From NCBI GenBank assembly GCA_016219275.1, contig JACRBM010000031.1, forward strand, positions 1-64,000: a DNA stretch of 64,000 bases, written 5' to 3'. The first letter of the stretch is position 1. Every line of letters begins with the position of its first letter. The translations under genes and the position numbers were made by a program. Source of the stretch: Chloroflexota bacterium. GTDB lineage: Bacteria > Chloroflexota > Anaerolineae > UBA4142. Positions 61,201 to 64,000 of the stretch are shown here, piece by piece. Under the pieces are notes generated by a model. It did no database searches. It was given only the letters and a program-made list of their open reading frames with translations, and was not told the origin of the DNA.

Positions 61201-63191
61201 TTGATCATCAAGTCAAGGTTCGCGGATTTCGAATCGAGTTGGGCGAAATCGAAGCCGTCCTGGGACAACATCCGGCAGTCCGCGAGGTCATCGTCATCGC
61301 GCGTGATGCAGAACGCGAACAGGAGGGCAAACGACTGGTGGCGTATGTTGTGATGACCCAGCCCGTTGGCATCGGCGAATTGCGCGAATTCTTGCGCGCG
61401 AAACTGCCCGATTATATGGCGCCATCCGCATTCGTGTTTATGGACGCGTTGCCACTTACACCCAACGGCAAAGTAGATCGCCGCGCTCTGCCCGCGCCGG
61501 ATCAATCGCATCTCGCAAGCGAATTCACCGCGCCTCGCACGCGCACGGAAGAAATTCTGGCAGACATTTGGACCCAAGTTCTGGGTGTCGCGCGTGTCGG
61601 TGTCCACGATAATTTCTTCGAACTGGGCGGCGATTCGATTCTGAGCATCCAGGTCGTCGCGCGCGCGAATCATGCCGGTTTGTCGCTGACGCCCAAGCAG
61701 TTGTTCCAAAACCCGACCGTCGCGCAACTCGCGCAAGTGGCAGGCGCATCGCGCGCAACGCTCGTTCGCGCCGAGCAAGGCATCGTCACCGGCAAGGTAT
61801 TGCTCACGCCGATTCAACGTTGGTTCTTTGAACAGAATTTTGTCGAGCCACATCATTGGAATCAAGCCGTCCTCTTCCAAGTCCGCGAGCCGTTGCAACG
61901 CGAATCGCTTGAGCAGGCAGTTGCCCACTTGTTGCTCCATCACGATGCTTTGCGGACGCGTTTCACGCGCGACGAATCAGGGTGGCGCGCTGACGTGTCG
62001 CCCAAGCCGGAAACGACCGCGGTAGAGTGGTTCGACCTGAACATTTCATCCGAGAGTGAGCAGTCACGCATCATCGAAACTCGCACCGCCGAACTGCAAG
62101 CAAGTTTGAATTTCACACAAGGACAATTGATGCGCGTCGCCTATTTCGATCTCGGCGCAGAGCGCAGCGGACGATTGTTCATCGCGGTCCATCATCTCAG
62201 CGTGGACAATGTCGCGTGGCGAATCTTGATTCAAGATTTGTTGACCGCGTACACGCAAGCGCGTCGCGGTGAACGCGTGCAGGTACCACCCAAGACGACT
62301 TCGTTCCAATATTGGGCGCAACGATTGAACGAGTACGCGCAAACCGACGCGGTGCGCGCGGAAACAGATTATTGGTTGGACACGTTGAACACGGCTGAGT
62401 GTAATCTGCCAACGGACGTGCGCGGTGAAAATATCGAAGCATCGGCGGGCAGTGTTCGAGCAGTGCTCGATGCGGATTCAACGCACGCGCTCCTACGCCA
62501 TGTTCTCGCCGCGTATCACGCCGAGATCAACGATGTGTTGCTCACTGCGCTCGCGCAAACAGTCGCATGCTGGACGGGGGCGCGCGCGCTGCTCGTGGAT
62601 TTGGAAGGACACGGACGCGAAGACTTGTTCGCCGATGTAGATGTATCGCGGACACTGGGCTGGTTCACGAGCGTGTACCCAGTGCGCTTGGAGTTGAACG
62701 CAACAACTCCGGGTCACGCGTTGAAATCGGTGCAAGAACAATTGCGCCGCGTGCCGCATCACGGCATCGGTTTTGGATTATTGCGTTATCTCAATCGCGA
62801 GAGCACCGCGCAATTGGCGGCATCGCCACATGCGCCAGTCAGTTTCAACTACCTGGGTCAACTCGATGCTATCCTGCCCGCGTCTGCGCCGTTCAGCTTA
62901 TCGCGCGAGCCGATTGGCGCAGAGCGCAGTCCGCGCGGACAGCGGACACATCTGCTCGATATAAGCGCCGCGATTGTCGGCGGCGAATTGCAAGTCGAGT
63001 GGACGTACAGCGAGAACATTCATCGGCGCGAAACGATCGAGCGCGTCGCGCGTGATTTCATCGCCGCGTTGCGCGGTCTCCTCGCCCAGTCCCAATCGCC
63101 AGAGGCGCGCGATTATGCGCCATCGGATTTTGACCTGGAACTGACGCAAGCCGAGATGGATGCGCTGATCGCCGAGACCAGCGCCGAATAG
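55290..63191 (+). CDS. Two-module NRPS: C-A-PCP-C-A-PCP-E
   Basis: A 2633-residue synthetase. C1 (about 45-480) has HHIISDGW at 175-182. A1 (about 500-1000) has TSGSTGKPKG near 652 and code D-A-E-D-V-G-T-V-I-K, close to Lys-activating codes such as that of poly-lysine synthetase. PCP1 has Ser1062. C2 (about 1110-1550) has HHIISDGW near 1250. A2 has code D-A-W-F-L-G-N-V-V-K, the classical Leu code. PCP2 has Ser2116 in LGGDSIL. A C-terminal epimerisation domain shows HHLSVDNVAW from 2301 and FNYLGQLD. Predicted addition: a Lys-like residue, then D-Leu. Heptamer arrays interrupt A1. GGGGG precedes ATG 55290. Confidence 0.93.
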   Translation: MSDLAQRVANLSPEKHALLMMRLKQAKTSKPQIIPRRPVMDPAPLSFAQQRLWFIDQLEPNSPLYNIPAALLLTGALDVDALTRSLNAIVRRHESLRTTFATVGDLPVQVIAPEFDLSLPITDLHDLPKEKRGAEAFRIATEEAQCPFDLARGPLLRVRLLKLTDDEHVLLVTMHHIISDGWSLGVLVKEFATLYSAFSTGKSSGLLDLPIQYADFAAWQRTSLKGETLDTQLAYWKQQLGGELPVLQLPTDRPRPAAQSNRGAQCGFMLPHDLLSALQTLSRQEDVTLFMTLLGAFQILLYRYTGQKDFCVGTPIANRNRSELEGLIGFFVNTLVLRADLSGEPTFRDLLKRVRPMTLDAFAHQDVPFEMLVDTLQPERSLSHTPLFQTMFVLQNAPLPDLQLPNLTISRLPVHSGTSTFDLTLMLEEKPNGLHGTIEYAGDLFDAATITRFIAHYRNILEGIAAHPDQSIATLPLLSEAEQQQLSKWNQTATEYARDQCMHHLFQAQAKRTPDAIAVQFEGEPLTYRELNRRANQLAQHLQKLGVVPDTLVGICVARSFELPIALLAVLKAGGAYLPLDPTYPADRLAFMLEDSGAPIVLTQAPLVERFRHSPFAIRHFICLDTDWNSIARECDTDPASNVTPENLAYVIYTSGSTGKPKGVLVPHRAVVNHNLAVAQAFRLDARDRVLQFSTICFDAAVEEIFPAWSVGARIVLRPEPLPTLREFHQFIEREQVTVLDLPTAYWQTWVAELQATGERVPPSVRLVVVGGEKASAEKLAEWFQVAGKNIAWMNTYGPTEATVIATLYQAKPDQADLRDVPIGRPIANAQTYVLDPYLQPVPIGVPGELHIGGVCLARGYLNRPELTAEKFITVNSQQSTVNSVHCSLFTDNCSLRLYKTGDLARYLPDGNLEFIGRADDQVKVRGFRVELSEIEVTLEQHPTVKQAAVIARDDSGVNRLVAYVATDDGRPTTVDLREFLRAKLPEYMIPSAFVVLDSLPTLPSGKVNRRALPAPEPIADEGAFVAPRTPIEEILAGLWANLLGVERVSIHDNFFNLGGHSLLATQVISRVRAAFNIELPLRALFESPTLAEFARQIENAQRAPAPSIQRGARDGRLPLSFAQQRLWFLDQLEPNNPLYNIAAAVRLKGSLDVGALEHALNEIVRRHESLRTTFPVVNGQPSQVIAPQLMIALPQTDLRALPESERESEMRRLAKEHARQPFDLARGPLLRVHLLQLADDVWVVLLAIHHIISDGWSTGVLTRQLAAIYQAQVNGEPLALAEPQIQYADFAAWQRAWLNDETLQDQRTYWKEQLAGELPVLNLPTDRPRPALQTFNGACHTFALSEALTRGLKTSSHREGATLFMTLLAAFQTVLYRYTGQTDMSVGTVIANRNRAEIEELIGFFVNTLVLRTDLGGEPSFRELLKRVREVALGAYAHQDVPFEMIVDAVQPKRNLSHTPLFQVMFALQNAPDPSLEFPGVISQPVEIETGTAKFDLTLIFEEKGNQLIGTLEYNTDLFDAATIARMAGHLQTILENAVAHPDQSIATMPMLTEAEEHQLLIEWNDTRADLPLDDCAHHLFQAHVERAPDALAIATQDQQLTYRELNQRANQLAHYLQKLGVAPDVLVGICMERSIELVIAALGVLKAGGAYVPLDPTVPPERLTYMLTDAQSPVLLTHSGLVTNLGLSLANTKIVCLDTDWHVIARERAENPANHVTCANLAYMIYTSGSTGLPKGVQIEHRSLLNLVYWHQRAFAVSPKDRATLISGPGFDASVWELWSYLCAGASIHIPDDETRAAPTQLRDWLAAQSITITFLPTPLAEAVVALDWRNDTPLRTLLTGGDKLHAYPSHTLPFQLSNNYGPTEYTVVTTSGIVAPTTRADVPPTIGRPIANTQVYILDAHSQIVPIGVPGELHIGGAGLARGYLNRPQLTAEKFITVNRIHCSLRLYKTGDLVRYRANGEIEFLGRIDHQVKVRGFRIELGEIEAVLGQHPAVREVIVIARDAEREQEGKRLVAYVVMTQPVGIGELREFLRAKLPDYMAPSAFVFMDALPLTPNGKVDRRALPAPDQSHLASEFTAPRTRTEEILADIWTQVLGVARVGVHDNFFELGGDSILSIQVVARANHAGLSLTPKQLFQNPTVAQLAQVAGASRATLVRAEQGIVTGKVLLTPIQRWFFEQNFVEPHHWNQAVLFQVREPLQRESLEQAVAHLLLHHDALRTRFTRDESGWRADVSPKPETTAVEWFDLNISSESEQSRIIETRTAELQASLNFTQGQLMRVAYFDLGAERSGRLFIAVHHLSVDNVAWRILIQDLLTAYTQARRGERVQVPPKTTSFQYWAQRLNEYAQTDAVRAETDYWLDTLNTAECNLPTDVRGENIEASAGSVRAVLDADSTHALLRHVLAAYHAEINDVLLTALAQTVACWTGARALLVDLEGHGREDLFADVDVSRTLGWFTSVYPVRLELNATTPGHALKSVQEQLRRVPHHGIGFGLLRYLNRESTAQLAASPHAPVSFNYLGQLDAILPASAPFSLSREPIGAERSPRGQRTHLLDISAAIVGGELQVEWTYSENIHRRETIERVARDFIAALRGLLAQSQSPEARDYAPSDFDLELTQAEMDALIAETSAE
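57123..57150 (+). repeat. CGCCATT heptamer array inside A1
   Basis: CGCCATT three times and CGTCATT once, encoding RHSPFAIRHF in a surface loop before LDTDWN. Confidence 0.85.
57910..57977 (+). repeat. CAGTCAA/TTCACTG heptamer arrays inside A1
   Basis: Four CAGTCAA units, a junction, then TTCACTG units (three, one ACAACTG, one more), encoding TVNSQQSTVNSVHCSLF and on to CSL between LTAEKFI and RLYKTGDLARY, the same linker position as the array at 54427. The module 2 A domain has a short decayed version near 61108-61132. Confidence 0.92.
58188..58215 (+). repeat. ACGGACG-type degenerate heptamer array
   Basis: ACGGACG, ACGGCAG, ACCGACG, ACCGTAG in tandem, encoding DDGRPTTVD in the A1 C-terminal subdomain. 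Confidence 0.55.
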
Positions 63192-63200
63192 GTGATGACG

Positions 63201-64000
63201 ATGAATAACAAGAACATCGAGGCGGTCTATCCGCTTTCGCCGATGCAACAAGGCATGATCTTTCATAGTGTGTACGCCCCCGAGTCCGGCGCGTACATCG
63301 AGCAATTGATGTGCGCCTTGCACGGCGATTTGAACGTCGCCGCGTTTGAACGCGCGTGGAAACATGTTGTCGCCCGGCATTCGGTTTTGCGAACCGCCTT
63401 TGTGTGGAAACGTCTCGACAAAATGTTTCAGGTCGTGCATCGCGAGGTTAATCTCAAACTCGATCAATCCGATTGGCGCGATTTGTCGGCGTCGGAACAA
63501 GAAACCGAGTTGGAAATATTTTTGCGCGCGGATCGCCGGCGCGGATTTGATTTGACGCACGCGCCATTGTTGCGGCTTGCGTTGATCCGGCTTGCCGATA
63601 ACGCATGGCGATTCGTGTGGACCTGGCATCACGCGTTGGCGGATGGATGGTCGCTGCCGATCTTGCTGAAAGAGATGCTCACCAGTTACGCCGCATTTCG
63701 CCGTGATCAATCGCCGATGCTCGAACCGGTCCGCCCGTATCGCGATTACATCGCTTGGTTGCAAAATCGAGACGCCGCGCAAGCCGAATCATTTTGGCGA
63801 CGCACCTTGCAAGGTTTCACTGCGCCGACGCCATTGACCGTTGATCACCCGGCATCAAACACCGACGCCACTTTTTCTGAAATCGAAACACGTTTGACCG
63901 CTAAAGCGACATCAGAGTTGCAAAACCTCGCGCGGCAAAATCAATTGACCTTGAACACACTCGTACAGGGCGCGTGGGCATTGCTCTTGAATCGTTACAG
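63201..64000 (+). CDS. NRPS, N-terminal DCL condensation domain (partial, cut by window end)
   Basis: The frame is open from ATG 63201 (alternatives GTG 63192, ATG 63195) to the window end, 266 codons. The start YPLSPMQQGMIFHSVY is typical of DCL condensation domains, which accept a D-residue from an upstream epimerised module, matching the E domain ending the previous gene. The catalytic motif HHALADGW follows near residue 142. It lies nine bases after the previous stop, so it continues the same operon and adds at least one further residue. Domains after C lie outside the window. Confidence 0.93.
   Translation, partial: MNNKNIEAVYPLSPMQQGMIFHSVYAPESGAYIEQLMCALHGDLNVAAFERAWKHVVARHSVLRTAFVWKRLDKMFQVVHREVNLKLDQSDWRDLSASEQETELEIFLRADRRRGFDLTHAPLLRLALIRLADNAWRFVWTWHHALADGWSLPILLKEMLTSYAAFRRDQSPMLEPVRPYRDYIAWLQNRDAAQAESFWRRTLQGFTAPTPLTVDHPASNTDATFSEIETRLTAKATSELQNLARQNQLTLNTLVQGAWALLLNRY

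Overview
The window is GC-rich, densely packed and bacterial. Several features suggest a Chloroflexota (Anaerolineae-like) chromosome or metagenomic contig: gene content, an actinobacterial-type (group 1h/5) [NiFe] hydrogenase, AfuABC/FbpABC-type transporters with fused permeases, and many dispersed palindromes and heptanucleotide arrays. This placement is an inference from gene content; no rRNA is present.

Layout. 1-2.2 kb: the end of an unknown gene, tRNA-Leu(CAG) with its own promoter and terminator, then rplU-rpmA-rpmE and thymidine kinase. 2.2-15.3 kb: a large multi-pass membrane protein, a sensor kinase/receiver pair, a small nitroreductase-fold protein, a VWA protein, an M48 protease, an ECF sigma factor with a small membrane protein, DegV, a PrsW-type protease, an APH-like kinase and RsmI. 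15.9-32 kb: a co-directional island with an RpiR/SIS regulator, two complete ABC transporters (fused permease, ATPase, lipoprotein), two TIM-barrel isomerase-like proteins each overlapping a HAD phosphatase, a two-domain HAD protein and a P-loop kinase. I read it as an undescribed uptake and catabolic system for a phosphorylated sugar or polyol.

32.2-41.3 kb: a high-affinity [NiFe] hydrogenase island. Between the small and large subunits lie five tiny single-TM/coiled-coil proteins. After the large subunit come a degenerate and an intact maturation protease, a Rieske protein lacking one histidine ligand, a CooC-type ATPase with a CxC site, and three unrelated HTH regulators that each end in a Cys-rich tail with an NCxC motif. 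41.5-48.7 kb: an FmdE-family gene interrupted in frame by TGA exactly where homologues carry Cys, followed by a SECIS-like hairpin (a probable selenoprotein). It overlaps an operon for a dipeptide/nickel-type ABC transporter, an O-methyltransferase and a Tat-type lipoprotein.

49.2-64 kb: a lipopeptide NRPS operon behind a structured leader and two intrinsic terminators. It runs FAAL-ACP-C-A-PCP, then C-A-PCP-C-A-PCP-E, then a DCL condensation domain cut by the window end. Adenylation codes read as unknown, Lys-like and Leu, the last followed by epimerisation. Arrays of 7-bp repeats interrupt adenylation domains in frame at a fixed linker, and the same repeat type recurs elsewhere in the window. 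The strongest novelties are the candidate FmdE selenoprotein, the Cys-tailed regulators and five-protein membrane module of the hydrogenase island, the sugar-phosphate island, and the in-frame heptamer arrays.
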